From: Bin76 sp963665765
Lineage (GTDB): Bacteria > Actinomycetota > Acidimicrobiia > Spongiisociales > ZC4RG35
Direction: 5' to 3'
Length of the DNA stretch: 64,000 nucleotides
NCBI GenBank assembly: GCA_963665765.1
Contig: OY762464.1
Coordinates: 1,922,001-1,986,000 of the forward strand
Shown here: one piece after another, positions 1 to 9,501 of the stretch
Position numbering within the stretch: position 1 is the stretch's first letter
How the letters are laid out: each line of letters begins with the position of its first letter
The notes under the pieces: model-generated
Told to the model about the DNA's origin: nothing
What the model saw: the letters and a program-made list of their open reading frames with translations, nothing else
Database searches by the model: none
Translations under genes and position numbers: made by a program

Positions 1-629
1 GCCGCCAATTGGCGGGCCTCGTCCACCCGCCACTCCACCTCCACCCCGCTGTCGGGACTGTAGAACCAGGGAAAACGGTGGGATCTCCACGCCGCCACCG
101 GAACGCTGGTCGTCTCCAGGTATTCCAGAGTCGCCGCCACATCCATGAAGGCCTTGGTTCCGGCGCACACCGTGATGCAGGGATGGCCGGCGATGGCCCA
201 CAGGTCGGCGGAGATATCGAAGGAAACACCTGCGCCCGGTGATACTCCGCCGATGCCACCGGTCACGAACACCTCGATCCCGCAGCGGGCGGCCGTGAAC
301 AGAGACGCCCCCACTGTCACGCCGCCATCTCCCCCCTCGGCAACAATCCGAGGCAGGTCTCTTTTCTGAACCTTGGCCGCCTGGTCGGAAGTTGCCAGGC
401 GCTCCAACTCGCCCTCGGTCAAGCCGCACACCAATTCACCGCCCAGCACCCCGATGGCGGCGGGCACCGCGCCACTGCGACGCACCGCCTCCTCGGTGGC
501 TCGGGCGGTCTCCAGGTTGGTGGGAAACGGCATGCCCTGGGTGACGATGCTGGTCTCCAACGCCACCACCGGTCCTCCGGTCCGAAGAGTTTCCCGGACT
601 TCTTCCCCCAAGCGAATCGGAGTGTTCAT
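1..629 (-). CDS. psuG: Pseudouridine-5'-phosphate glycosidase, C-terminus cut by window edge
   Basis: The enzyme reversibly splits pseudouridine 5'-phosphate into uracil and ribose 5-phosphate in the cytoplasm. The 209 visible residues start at the ATG at 627-629 and match PsuG/IndA throughout: VALETSIVTQGMPFPTN near the N-terminus, then KVQKRDLP, VFVTGGIGG, FDISADL and VCAGTKA, followed by the LEYLETTSVPV stretch. The family is about 300 aa, so roughly a third is missing beyond position 1. Its ATG overlaps the TGA of the upstream PfkB kinase (ATGA), so the two are translationally coupled as kinase then glycosidase. That is the usual pairing for pseudouridine salvage. Confidence 0.93.
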   Translation of the reverse strand, partial: MNTPIRLGEEVRETLRTGGPVVALETSIVTQGMPFPTNLETARATEEAVRRSGAVPAAIGVLGGELVCGLTEGELERLATSDQAAKVQKRDLPRIVAEGGDGGVTVGASLFTAARCGIEVFVTGGIGGVSPGAGVSFDISADLWAIAGHPCITVCAGTKAFMDVAATLEYLETTSVPVAAWRSHRFPWFYSPDSGVEVEWRVDEARQLA

Positions 630-1633
630 CCCGGGTGACTCCGGCCCGGGCCGACCCGGGCCGGAACAGCCGGCGTTTGCACCGCTTCCAGCAACCGGGG
701 ATCTCCCCACCGGTCCGCCAGTCGTCGCAAGTCATGGGCAGATGGAGAGCCGGTGTGTCCGCCCGGTTGGGCTATCACGTGGGCGGCCACCAGGTTTCCC
801 ACTCGGCACGCCTGGCGGGGGGATCCCCCGGGAAGCGTCACCGCCAGAAATCCCCCGGCGAACCCATCCCCGGCGCCGGTGGTGTCCACCACCGGCCACT
901 GCGCGAAGGCCGGAAAGCGGGCGACTCCGTTTTCATCCCTGAGCAAGCAACCATCGGCACCCATTGTTATCACCACCGTCTTGACGCCCAAACCCAGGCA
1001 AGCTCGCGCCGCCTCCTCGGGTGAGGACGCGCCGGTGAGGGAGGATGCTTCATGGGCGTTGGGAAACAGATAGTCGATCCCCTCCAGCCAACCGGATTCA
1101 GGATCGAAATGGTCGGCGAACAGCGGGGAGGGGTCGAGCGAGGTGGGGATCCCTCGGCGGCGGGCTTCTTCCAGAAGATGAAGAGCGGTGGCCCGCGATC
1201 CCTCTTCTTGGAATGAATAGCCGCTCACATGCACCAGGGAGGCCCGATCGAGCAGGGGAAGGTAGCAGTCAGCCGGAAGACGTCCGGCGGCCGGTCCCCG
1301 CGCCGACACGAAAGTGCGTTGTCCCCGGGGGTCGATCAGGGCCACTACCAGAGCGGAAGGCCCTTGGGTGGTCTCCAGTCCTGAGATCCCCACTCCATGG
1401 GTCAGCAGGTCATCGGTGATGATCTGCGAAAAGAGGTCGTTGCCCACCCTCGCCGCCAAATCCACCTCGATTCCCAATCGGGCGACTGTCGCCGCGCAAT
1501 TTGCTGCCGACCCTCCGGCGGTCACCAGAGGATGGTGGGCGGCGGTGTCCGTCCCGGCCGTGGGGAGGCCGGTGATCCTCAGGCTGATGTCGACCGAAGC
1601 GTCGCCATAGACCAGAAGAGACGAGGGTTTCAC
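626..1633 (-). CDS. psuK: PfkB-family carbohydrate kinase, probable pseudouridine kinase
   Basis: PfkB/ribokinase fold of 335 aa. The N-terminal part reads GDASVDISL and then TAGGSAANCAATVARLG, a glycine-rich substrate-binding region. The C-terminal signature DTTGAGDGFAGGFL carries the catalytic Asp and the anion hole. I chose the GTG at 1631-1633 because the MoaD-like gene upstream ends at 1642 and the homology begins there; the longer open frame upstream only shadows that gene. The stop overlaps the psuG start, which is the main reason to call it pseudouridine kinase rather than a generic sugar kinase. The PfkB assignment is firm; the substrate is inferred from context. Confidence 0.85.
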   Translation of the reverse strand: MKPSSLLVYGDASVDISLRITGLPTAGTDTAAHHPLVTAGGSAANCAATVARLGIEVDLAARVGNDLFSQIITDDLLTHGVGISGLETTQGPSALVVALIDPRGQRTFVSARGPAAGRLPADCYLPLLDRASLVHVSGYSFQEEGSRATALHLLEEARRRGIPTSLDPSPLFADHFDPESGWLEGIDYLFPNAHEASSLTGASSPEEAARACLGLGVKTVVITMGADGCLLRDENGVARFPAFAQWPVVDTTGAGDGFAGGFLAVTLPGGSPRQACRVGNLVAAHVIAQPGGHTGSPSAHDLRRLADRWGDPRLLEAVQTPAVPARVGPGRSHPG

Positions 1634-1641
1634 CCTATGCC

Positions 1642-1884
1642 CTAGCCGCCGCTCAGAGCCGGAAGAAAATGTATCTCGCTTTGGGGTTCCAGCCTTTCCA
1701 GCCAGGCGCCCGGGACCACATCTCCGTCGATGGCCACCGCCGCCGAGGCCAGTCTCGCCCCGAGGCCGGGAAAGGCTTCTTCGAGGCGGGTGGCCAACTC
1801 CCGCATCGAAGAAGCCTCCACTTCCCATTCCTGGGCGCCTCCGGTCAGATCGTGGAGCGCCCTGGGGAAGAAGACTTTGGCCAT
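1642..1884 (-). CDS. MoaD/ThiS-type ubiquitin-fold sulfur carrier protein
   Basis: Small protein of 80 aa with a beta-grasp pattern: VFFPRAL at the start, a central helix MRELATRLEEAFPGL, AIDGDVV, and IHFLPALSGG at the end. The terminal Gly-Gly is the part that is adenylated and thiocarboxylated in MoaD and ThiS, carriers for molybdopterin and thiazole synthesis. No MoeB/ThiF activating enzyme is visible. It lies 8 nt upstream of the kinase. A MOSC-domain protein, which often handles molybdenum cofactor sulfur, sits 142 nt upstream, so a Moco-related role is a reasonable guess, but the partner is unknown. Confidence 0.8.
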   Translation of the reverse strand: MAKVFFPRALHDLTGGAQEWEVEASSMRELATRLEEAFPGLGARLASAAVAIDGDVVPGAWLERLEPQSEIHFLPALSGG

Positions 1885-2026
1885 CAGCCCGAAAGAGTCA
1901 GGACTGCCGCGGTAGGCAGCAGCGTCGCCACCATGATGGTCACGCCGGTGTTTGATCGGCCGGAGATGATTTGGGGATGCCCGTGGGCCAGGAGCAAGGG
2001 CAAAAAGGGGGGAGTTTTGCCGGGTA

Positions 2027-2464
2027 TCACTCAGGGGATTCGATTAGCACCGGGTCGCCCACTCGTATCATCCCGCCTTTCACCACCCGGGCGGCGATTC
2101 CCGCCCGACCGGCCAGGGCTTCTCGAGCTTGGGGGCCCACGGTCTGGTACATCCGCTCGCAGGGAGGGCAGTCCCGCCACACTGACAGGGTGGCCTCTCC
2201 CATATGGATGAGCGATCCCGTCGTACGGGGGAGGTGGTCGGCGTCGATGGTGATGTTGCGGCGGGTGGCGCCTGCCGGGATGGGGTGTCCCAGTTCCCGG
2301 GCGGCGGACTCCAACTCTCCCTCGGCCACCACCGTTACGTTGCGGATGGTTCCCAGGTAGCGATCACCCTCCAGGCCTTGTTCTTCCACGGCCAGCACCT
2401 CGGTAACCTCGGTCATCCCGGCCCGATGAGCGGAGGCCAAATGGAGGTGGGTTACCGAAGGCAT
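2027..2464 (-). CDS. MOSC domain-containing protein
   Basis: Protein of 145 aa starting at the ATG at 2462-2464. It is a single MOSC domain: EGDRYLG, then TRRNITIDADHLPRT, and the conserved cysteine in WRDCPPCERM, ending IRVGDPVLIE. MOSC domains bind molybdenum cofactor and transfer sulfur in Moco sulfurases and related reductases; stand-alone forms are common and poorly defined. The gene follows nrdJ by only 5 nt, so it is probably read from the same transcript although the functions look unrelated. Open frame continues upstream into nrdJ but without homology. Confidence 0.88.
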   Translation of the reverse strand: MPSVTHLHLASAHRAGMTEVTEVLAVEEQGLEGDRYLGTIRNVTVVAEGELESAARELGHPIPAGATRRNITIDADHLPRTTGSLIHMGEATLSVWRDCPPCERMYQTVGPQAREALAGRAGIAARVVKGGMIRVGDPVLIESPE

Positions 2465-2469
2465 CTTGC

Positions 2470-5400
2470 CTAACTGCAACCGAGGGAGGCCCCGCAGTTG
2501 AGACAGCGGTAGCAACTTCCGTTGCGGATCGTGATGTGCCCGCACTCGTCGCACATGGGGGCGTCTCCCATCATCCGGCTGAGGGCTATCTGGGCCGAGG
2601 AAGTCGCCACCGCGGCGGCTCCTTGGGGAAACATCTCCGAGATCATCTGGGCAGAAGACTCCACGAACTCGGCCGCGGCCTTGACGGCCTCCAGGTTGCT
2701 CTCCTCCCGGGCGGCTTGCAGAGCCAACTGTCTCCCCTGGTCGCTCACCGCCGGATGGGGCTCTTCGGGGAGCTCTCTCGAATCAGGAGTCCTGACCTGA
2801 CCCAAGTCCTCGCGTTCCAGATACTCGATGGCCAGAGCCCGAAAGATGTAGTCCACCATGGAGGAGGCCATCTTGATGTTCGGATGGTTCTGCACCATGC
2901 CGCGGGGCTCGAAGGTCTGGTAAATGAAAGTGTCCACGTACTCCTCCAGGGGAACTCCGTACTGGAGGCCCTTGGAGACCGCGATGGCGAAGCAGGAGAG
3001 AACGCCCCGCAGGGTGGCGCCTTCCTTGGCCAGGTCGATGAATAGCTCGCCCAGGGTCCCGTCGCTGTATTCGCCGGTGCGGATATACAACTTGTGTCCC
3101 CCCACGCGAGCCTCTTGGGTAAAGCCCCGTCGGCGGGAGGGGAGCAGGAACCGGGGAGGGTTCATTCCCTGGGCATACGCCTCGGAAGGGGAGATCCCCT
3201 CGGGGAGCGGTCCGTAGGCCAGGCGATGCTCAATGCCCAGCGCCTCTTCCAGAGCGGGATCGTCCTCGCCCGCCGAGTCGTCGCCAAGCGACGAGAGAGG
3301 CTGGGAAGCTTTGGATCCGTCTCGATACAAGGCGATGGACTTGAGTCCCAGCTTCCAGGAAAAGTGGTAGGCCTCCCCGATGTCGGCGGGACTCACGTCG
3401 TTGGGCATGTTGATGGTCTTGGAGATGGCGCCGGAGATGAACGGCTGGGCGGCCGCCATCATCCGTATGTGGCCGTTGTGGTGGATGAAACGCCGGCCGT
3501 GACGACCGTTGCGGTTGGCGGTGTCGAACACCGGCAGGTGCTCCTCCGCCAAATGGGGAGCGCCTTCGATGGTCTGGCGGCCGCAGATGTAGTCACTGGC
3601 CGCGTTGATCTGCTCGGCGGTGAAACCCAGAAAGGACAGCAGGTCGAAATCAAGCCGCTGATACTGGTCGGGTTCTGCTCCCAGACGCCGGAGAGTATGT
3701 TCACCGACCGCCAAGGCGTTGAAAGCATGGCGCAGTTCGAACACCTCGGGCAGGGAAGCCTCGATCCTGTCCAACTCGGGGTCGGCGAAGCCATGCGCCC
3801 GCAGGCTCCGGCGATTGACGTGGGGAGCGCTGCTCAAAGACAAGGCGCCCAGCACATACTCGATGATGTCCTGCTTCTCCCGGGACGAGTAGCCCAGCGC
3901 GTCAAGAGCCGGACCCACCGACTGGTTGACGATCTTGAAGTATCCGCCCCCCGCCAGTTTCTTGAATTTGACCAGAGCGAAGTCAGGCTCCACCCCGGTG
4001 GTGTCACAATCCATCAGCAGTCCGATGGTTCCGGTGGGAGCCAGGCAAGTCAATTGGGCGTTTCTGTATCCGTGGCGATCGCCCATAGTCAGGGCGTTGT
4101 CCCATGCTTCTCGGGCAGCCTGGGCCAGGTCCGGCGGGCAGTGTCGCCGGCTGATTCCCGCAGGCGCCTGGGAGATTCCCTCGTACTCGGAGTGGGACGA
4201 GTCGTAGGCGGCGCGGCGATGGTTTCGAATCACCCTCAGCATCGCCGAGCGGTTCTCTTCATATCGAGGGAACGGACCGACCGCCGAGGCGACCTCCGCC
4301 GAGGTGGCGTAGCCGTGTCCGGTGAGGATGGAAGTCAGCGCCCCGGCGATCGCCCGGCCCGGGGGGGAGTCGTAGGGAATTCCCTTTCGCATCAGGAGCG
4401 AACCGAGATTGGCATAGCCCAACCCCAGGGTGCGGTAGTCATAGGATCCCTGGGCGATGGCCCTCGACGGGAAGTGGGCCATGGTCACCGAGATCTCCAG
4501 CACGATGGTCCACAGCCGGATGGCGTGCAGGTAACCGTCGATGTCGAACGCCCCGGTGCGGTCGTCATAGAAGGAAACCAGGTTCAAAGAGGCCAGGTTG
4601 CAGGCGGTGTTGTCCAAGAACATGTACTCCGAGCAGGGATTGGACCCGTTGATGCGACCGCCCTCGGGGCAGGTGTGCCACTCGTTTATGGTGGTGTCGA
4701 ACTGCACTCCCGGATCGGCGCAGGCCCAGGCGGCCTCGGCGATGGAGTTCCACAGGTGCTCGGCGGAGACGGTCTTCATCGCCTCGCCGGTGGTGCGGGC
4801 ACCGAGCGCCCAGTCCTTCTTGGCCGCCACCGCCTCGATAAAAGCGTCGGTGACCCGCACCGAATTGTTGGAGTTCTGTCCCGAGATGGTGGCATAGGCA
4901 TCCCCGTTGAAGTCGGCGGGGAACCCGCCTTTTTCGATCAGGATGCGAGCTTTGTCCTCCTCGACCTTCTTCCAGTTGATGAACTCTTCCACGTCCGGAT
5001 GGTCGATGTCGAGAATCACCATCTTGGCGGCCCGTCGAGTGGTCCCCCCCGACTTGATGGCGCCGGCGGCCCGGTCGCCGATTTTGAGAAACGACATCAC
5101 TCCCGAAGAACTCCCCCCACCGGAAAGTCTCTCGCCCTCCGCCCGGATCGCCGAGAAGTTGGATCCGGCCCCCGATCCGAACTTGAAGATGCGGGCCTCC
5201 CGAAGCCACAGATCCATAATTCCTCCCGGGTTGACCAGGTCATCCTCCACCTTGAGGATGAAGCAGGCGTGGGGCGCCGGACGGGAATAGGAGTCGGGCG
5301 AAGGGGTCATTTCCCCGGTGGTCGGGTCAACGAACCAAAAGCCCTGCGCCGGTCCGGTCAGGCCGTAAGCCCGGTGCAGGCCGGTGTTGAACCACTGGGG

Positions 5401-5820
5401 AGAGTTGGGAGCGGCCATCTGGTGGCAGAGCATGTATTTGAGCTCGTCTTCGAAGGTTTGGGCATCCTCGACGGAGTCGAAATACCCGTGGTTTTCTCCC
5501 CACCATCTCCAGGTGCCGGCCAGCCGATCAAAGACCTGCCGGGCCGAACGCTCCGGGCCCAGCCGGGGCTGGTGGTCTTCGTCGAGGAGGGTCCCGTTCT
5601 CGTTGTATATGGGCACCCCCGCCTTGCGGAAATACTTGGAGACCATGATGTCGGCCGCCACCTGCGACCAACCGGCCGGGATCTCGGCGTCTCTCATCTC
5701 GAATACCACCGACCCGTCGGGGTTGGTTATCCGGGTGTCCCGCTTGCTCCAGGCCACGGTTTCGTAAGGGTCCTCCCCGCCGCGGGTGAAGCGCCGGTCT
5801 ACTCTGAGTCCGTTGCTCAC
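2470..5820 (-). CDS. nrdJ: Vitamin B12-dependent ribonucleoside-diphosphate reductase (class II)
   Basis: Reduces ribonucleotides to deoxyribonucleotides using adenosylcobalamin to make the active-site thiyl radical; works without oxygen control. At 1116 aa it is the long class II form. An N-terminal domain precedes the first redox cysteine in APHACFILK (Cys186). NPCSE at 394-398 contains the radical cysteine and catalytic glutamate, and ACNLASL follows at about 407-413. The C-terminal 25 residues form a four-cysteine zinc-ribbon-like tail (CDECG ... CYRCLNCG) typical of this subclass. It is divergent from the UPF0182 gene. No cobalamin riboswitch was recognised upstream. With the mutase at 50.5 kb it implies a cellular need for B12. 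Confidence 0.97.
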   Translation of the reverse strand: MSNGLRVDRRFTRGGEDPYETVAWSKRDTRITNPDGSVVFEMRDAEIPAGWSQVAADIMVSKYFRKAGVPIYNENGTLLDEDHQPRLGPERSARQVFDRLAGTWRWWGENHGYFDSVEDAQTFEDELKYMLCHQMAAPNSPQWFNTGLHRAYGLTGPAQGFWFVDPTTGEMTPSPDSYSRPAPHACFILKVEDDLVNPGGIMDLWLREARIFKFGSGAGSNFSAIRAEGERLSGGGSSSGVMSFLKIGDRAAGAIKSGGTTRRAAKMVILDIDHPDVEEFINWKKVEEDKARILIEKGGFPADFNGDAYATISGQNSNNSVRVTDAFIEAVAAKKDWALGARTTGEAMKTVSAEHLWNSIAEAAWACADPGVQFDTTINEWHTCPEGGRINGSNPCSEYMFLDNTACNLASLNLVSFYDDRTGAFDIDGYLHAIRLWTIVLEISVTMAHFPSRAIAQGSYDYRTLGLGYANLGSLLMRKGIPYDSPPGRAIAGALTSILTGHGYATSAEVASAVGPFPRYEENRSAMLRVIRNHRRAAYDSSHSEYEGISQAPAGISRRHCPPDLAQAAREAWDNALTMGDRHGYRNAQLTCLAPTGTIGLLMDCDTTGVEPDFALVKFKKLAGGGYFKIVNQSVGPALDALGYSSREKQDIIEYVLGALSLSSAPHVNRRSLRAHGFADPELDRIEASLPEVFELRHAFNALAVGEHTLRRLGAEPDQYQRLDFDLLSFLGFTAEQINAASDYICGRQTIEGAPHLAEEHLPVFDTANRNGRHGRRFIHHNGHIRMMAAAQPFISGAISKTINMPNDVSPADIGEAYHFSWKLGLKSIALYRDGSKASQPLSSLGDDSAGEDDPALEEALGIEHRLAYGPLPEGISPSEAYAQGMNPPRFLLPSRRRGFTQEARVGGHKLYIRTGEYSDGTLGELFIDLAKEGATLRGVLSCFAIAVSKGLQYGVPLEEYVDTFIYQTFEPRGMVQNHPNIKMASSMVDYIFRALAIEYLEREDLGQVRTPDSRELPEEPHPAVSDQGRQLALQAAREESNLEAVKAAAEFVESSAQMISEMFPQGAAAVATSSAQIALSRMMGDAPMCDECGHITIRNGSCYRCLNCGASLGCS

Positions 5821-6231
5821 TTGTCTGCCATCCTCCTCATCAGGGGTCCTCTTTACAGATAATGATGGCCTCCCGGGACGCCCCGATGTGCCGTCCGCTG
5901 GGGAATCACATTAATGTAACAATACCCAAGGCCGATGCCAAGCCTTTCCTGATCCGAGGCTCCGGACAGGAACAAACATCCAGGTCAGAGTCGCCTTTCT
6001 GGCGGTTGACATCTCACTGGACCGAGGATCGACCCACCGGGGACATACCGTTCTACCTGGTAGTTCCGCCGCTGGTTTGGTCCGTTCCGGCCCGGTGGGA
6101 TCAAGGGGACGATCTTTCCCAACTTTCACCATTTTTTCGCGGTTCCGGTGTTTTTGGGGAACATCGAACCCAAGCGGCCTCGTTGGGCACCGGGCGGGGC
6201 TTGGGATAGTTGCGCCGACGGCGAGCGTAGA
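5821..6231. other. Divergent intergenic region between nrdJ and the UPF0182 gene
   Basis: No supported gene in these 411 bases. It must hold the promoters for nrdJ (leftward) and the UPF0182 gene (rightward). A perfect 10-bp palindrome ACATTAATGT lies at 5908-5917, about 90 bases upstream of nrdJ, in an AT-rich patch inside GC-rich DNA. It could be part of a leftward promoter or an NrdR-like operator, but a second NrdR box at the expected spacing was not seen. Confidence 0.4.
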
Positions 6232-9159
6232 ATGGGGGTTATGTTCTTTCCCACCGGCACCGCCCGGACCCAGCAGCCCCGTCGTCGTCGCTTGATGTGG
6301 GTGTTGGTGGGAATCGGGGTCATATACGGCCTCTTCACGGCCTTGTCCCGGGTCTGGACCGACTATCTGTGGTTCGATTCGGTGGACCAGACGGGAGTCT
6401 GGTGGATCCGATGGGTGTGGGTGGCCGCCTTGGGATTGCTGGGCGCTCTGTTGGTGTTCCTGGTGATCTGGAGCAATATGAGGCTGGCCCGATATCTGTC
6501 GGTGCGTTTCGCCTCCTTCAGCACGGCGCCCGAGGATCCATCGGTGGCTCAGATCCGGCAGGCGGTGAGCACCAGGACGCCTCTGTTGGAGTGGCTGGGA
6601 GCGGCCGGAGCGGCAGTGTTGCTGGGCCTGGGGGTTTCCGCCTGGCGTGACCAGGCTCTGCTCTTTTTGAATGCCCAGCCTTTTGGGATCAGCGACCCGC
6701 AGTTCGGTTTGGATCTGTCATTTTTCATGTTCAGGCTCCCTCTCTGGTCCACCATTGTCGGCTGGTTGACCGGGGTGGCGATCGCCACTCTGATCGCCGC
6801 GGGGATCAGTTACTTTGCGCTGGGTGGGATCAGGTTCCCGATGCGCCGCCTGCCCCGTTTCGACACCCAGGCCAAGGCGCACCTTTCGGCTCTGGCGGCG
6901 GTGATCGCCCTGCTCAGAGCCCTTTCCTATCGCCTGGACACCTACCAACTGCTCTTCACGAACAACGAGAACGTCTTCGGCGCCGGGTACGCCGACGTCA
7001 ACGCCCGGCTGCCGGCTCTCAACCTGCTTATCGCGGTCTCGATCTTCTCCGCCATCCTGTTCGTTATCAACATCTGGCGACGGGGATGGGTGCTGGTGGC
7101 GGTGTCGGTGGCGGCCTGGGTCTTTGTCTCCCTGGCCGCCGGGGTGGCTTATCCGGCCATAGTCCAGCGATTCCAGGTCCAGCCCAACGAGTTGATCCGG
7201 GAAGGTCCCTACATCGAGCGCAACATCTCGGCCACCCGCGCCGCCTACGGTCTGGACGAGGTGGAGGTCCGCCCATTCGAAGCTTCCTTCGATCTGGATG
7301 CCGCCGACATCTCACGTAACGCGCCCACCATCTCCAATGTCCGCTTGTGGGATCCCGACGTTCTCAACCGCACCTACCAGCAACTCCAGGAGATACGAAC
7401 CTACTATCGGGTGGATCACGTGGATACCGACCGGTACCCCATCGGCGGCACCGACACTCAGGTGATGCTGGCTCTTCGCGAGATGGACGAGCCCAACATT
7501 CCCGCGCAGGACTGGCAGAACCAGCGGCTGGTCTACACGCACGGGTTCGGGGCGGTGCTCAGCCCCGCCAACGTGGTGGCGGTGGACGGCCAGCCCGACT
7601 TTCTGCTGCGGGACATCCCGCCCGAGACCACCGAGCCGATTTTGGAACTGACGCAGCCTCGCATCTATTTCGGGGAGACTTATGAGCAGGATCGTCCGGT
7701 GATCGTTCGCTCGGGCGACCAATCCCAGGAGATAGATTATCCCGCCAGCGAGGAGGGGGGATCGGCCGACAACCGATACAACAACTATGACGGAGAAGCC
7801 GGAGTGGAGATCTCGGGAGTTCTCCATCGGCTGGCTTTTGCTCTCCGGTATGGTGATCTCAACATCCTGATTTCCAGTCAGATCAACCCCGACAGCCGGG
7901 TGCTGATGCAACGGAACGTCCAGAGCAGGGTGGAGGCGGTTGCGCCTTTCCTGGTGGCCGACGCCGATGCCTACCCGGTGATCCTGGACGGACGGATCCT
8001 GTGGGTGGTTGACATGTACGCCATTAGCGGGGACTATCCCTATTCTCAGCCGATCGGGGTGGGCCTGCGAGGCTTCGACACCGCTCGCCTGTCGAGTGCT
8101 TCCCAACTTCCCCTGTCCGGGTTCAATTACATCAGGAACTCGGTGAAGGCGACGGTGGACGCGTTCGACGGCACCATTCGGCTGTATGTGACGGACGAAT
8201 CCGATCCGCTGGTGGCCACCTGGCGGAAGGTGTATCCGGACCTGTTCGCCGACGCTTCCCAGGTTCCGCCGGGCCTGGGAGAGCACTTCCGCTTTCCCCA
8301 GGATCTGTTCAAGATCCAAAGCGAGTTGTATCTCGACTATCACATGGTGGATGTCACCCAGTTCTTCCAGCGCAACGACGCCTGGTCGATTCCCTCCGAT
8401 CCTTCCACCATCCGTCGGCTCGAGCTTTTGCGAGGGGATCAGATCGGAGGGGTCGATGGGGCGTTTCTCGACTATCTCGAGGAGATGCTTCCCTACTACC
8501 TGCTGATGACTCTCCCGGGCGAGAACGACACCTCCTATGTGCTTCTGCAGCCCTATAACCCCTTGGAGAAGCCCAACATGTCGGCCTTTTTGATCGCCGA
8601 CTCCACTCCCGGTCGATACGGAAGGCTGATCGACTACCGCATGCCCCAGGGGTCACTGGTGGAGGGAACCGGACAGGTGGGAAATCGCATCGACCAGGAC
8701 GACGAGATCTCCCAGCAGTTCACCCTTTGGAGAGGTCAGGGCTCCTCGGTGGTGCTGGGGGACATGCTGGTGGTTCCGATCGACGAGGAGGTGCTCTACG
8801 TGCAGCCGGTGTATCTGGAAGCCGAGCAGGGAGGGCTTCCGGAGTTCCGGCGAGTGGTGGTGGTGCACGGGGACGATATCGAGTGGGATGACACTTTGGA
8901 GGGGGCTCTGGCCAAGATATTCGGGACGGACGACAGCCCGGCGTCGGCGACCGACGACCAGGAAGAGCCGGAGGCGCCCGCGCCCCAGCCGGAACCATCC
9001 ATCACCGGATCCGAGACGGTGCAGCAATTGCTGTCCGATGCGTCCGAGGCCTTCGATCGCGCCAACCAGGCGCTTCGCTCGGGAAATCTGTCCGAATACC
9101 AGCGACTGATCGACCGGGCCGCCCAGCTGGTGGAGGAAGCCCTCAACTCCTCCGGTTAG
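6232..9159 (+). CDS. UPF0182 family integral membrane protein
   Basis: Large protein of about 975 aa of the UPF0182 (PF03699) family, found widely in actinobacteria and cyanobacteria with no established function. The first 300 residues hold about seven hydrophobic membrane segments, including the family block LGVSAWRDQALLFLNAQ followed by the FGISDPQFGLDLSFFMF region. The long remainder is soluble and probably extracytoplasmic, with conserved TYQQLQEIRTYY and NNYDGEAGVEISG-like stretches. The C-terminus has a Glu/Pro-rich linker and a helical tail (about 930-975) as in other members. Start is at 6232 or the in-frame ATG at 6241. It is monocistronic between the nrdJ divergent region and tRNA-fMet. 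Confidence 0.92.
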   Translation: MGVMFFPTGTARTQQPRRRRLMWVLVGIGVIYGLFTALSRVWTDYLWFDSVDQTGVWWIRWVWVAALGLLGALLVFLVIWSNMRLARYLSVRFASFSTAPEDPSVAQIRQAVSTRTPLLEWLGAAGAAVLLGLGVSAWRDQALLFLNAQPFGISDPQFGLDLSFFMFRLPLWSTIVGWLTGVAIATLIAAGISYFALGGIRFPMRRLPRFDTQAKAHLSALAAVIALLRALSYRLDTYQLLFTNNENVFGAGYADVNARLPALNLLIAVSIFSAILFVINIWRRGWVLVAVSVAAWVFVSLAAGVAYPAIVQRFQVQPNELIREGPYIERNISATRAAYGLDEVEVRPFEASFDLDAADISRNAPTISNVRLWDPDVLNRTYQQLQEIRTYYRVDHVDTDRYPIGGTDTQVMLALREMDEPNIPAQDWQNQRLVYTHGFGAVLSPANVVAVDGQPDFLLRDIPPETTEPILELTQPRIYFGETYEQDRPVIVRSGDQSQEIDYPASEEGGSADNRYNNYDGEAGVEISGVLHRLAFALRYGDLNILISSQINPDSRVLMQRNVQSRVEAVAPFLVADADAYPVILDGRILWVVDMYAISGDYPYSQPIGVGLRGFDTARLSSASQLPLSGFNYIRNSVKATVDAFDGTIRLYVTDESDPLVATWRKVYPDLFADASQVPPGLGEHFRFPQDLFKIQSELYLDYHMVDVTQFFQRNDAWSIPSDPSTIRRLELLRGDQIGGVDGAFLDYLEEMLPYYLLMTLPGENDTSYVLLQPYNPLEKPNMSAFLIADSTPGRYGRLIDYRMPQGSLVEGTGQVGNRIDQDDEISQQFTLWRGQGSSVVLGDMLVVPIDEEVLYVQPVYLEAEQGGLPEFRRVVVVHGDDIEWDDTLEGALAKIFGTDDSPASATDDQEEPEAPAPQPEPSITGSETVQQLLSDASEAFDRANQALRSGNLSEYQRLIDRAAQLVEEALNSSG

Positions 9160-9265
9160 GCCGGGCCCACCACCGGCAACATCCGGTTGTCCGTTCCGCG
9201 GGCAGGACCCGTCCGGCCGTGCCGCGGTTTTGGCGTATCAAAGCTAGAAGATAACTTGGCCCGGG

Positions 9266-9295
9266 TTGTGGCTAGTGTTTCTTGGTCGCTATTAT
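9266..9295 (+). promoter_or_regulatory. Putative promoter of tRNA-fMet
   Basis: TTGTGG at 9266-9271 and TATTAT at 9290-9295 with an 18-base spacer. The second box ends 12 bases before the tRNA, so transcription would begin just upstream of the mature 5' end. Confidence 0.5.
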
Positions 9296-9307
9296 GAGGC
9301 ATTACAC

Positions 9308-9384
<77 letters not shown>

Positions 9385-9501
9385 AACTCTCGGTTGTGTG
9401 AGTTAGGCGAACCGGGTCGGAGGGAGTGCTGGGGGTGAGCGTATGACTTCCGGGGTGGCCCTTTGGCTGTGAAGGTCGGTCCGGTGCCCGTGGAAGCGTC
9501 G

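Noticed and set aside
4361..4367. Runs of seven G or C elsewhere (nrdJ, DEAD helicase, RidA, first half of hsdS)
   Set aside because: Length 7 is the background maximum here, all in frame, so not treated as contingency tracts.
3094..5862. 922-codon open frame opposite nrdJ
   Set aside because: It is the mirror of the nrdJ reading frame in GC-rich DNA, with no motif of its own; nrdJ is certain.
5821..6231. Possible cobalamin riboswitch upstream of B12-dependent nrdJ
   Set aside because: I looked for the B12-box core and paired elements and saw none; the same holds for the mutase leader at 50359-50545.
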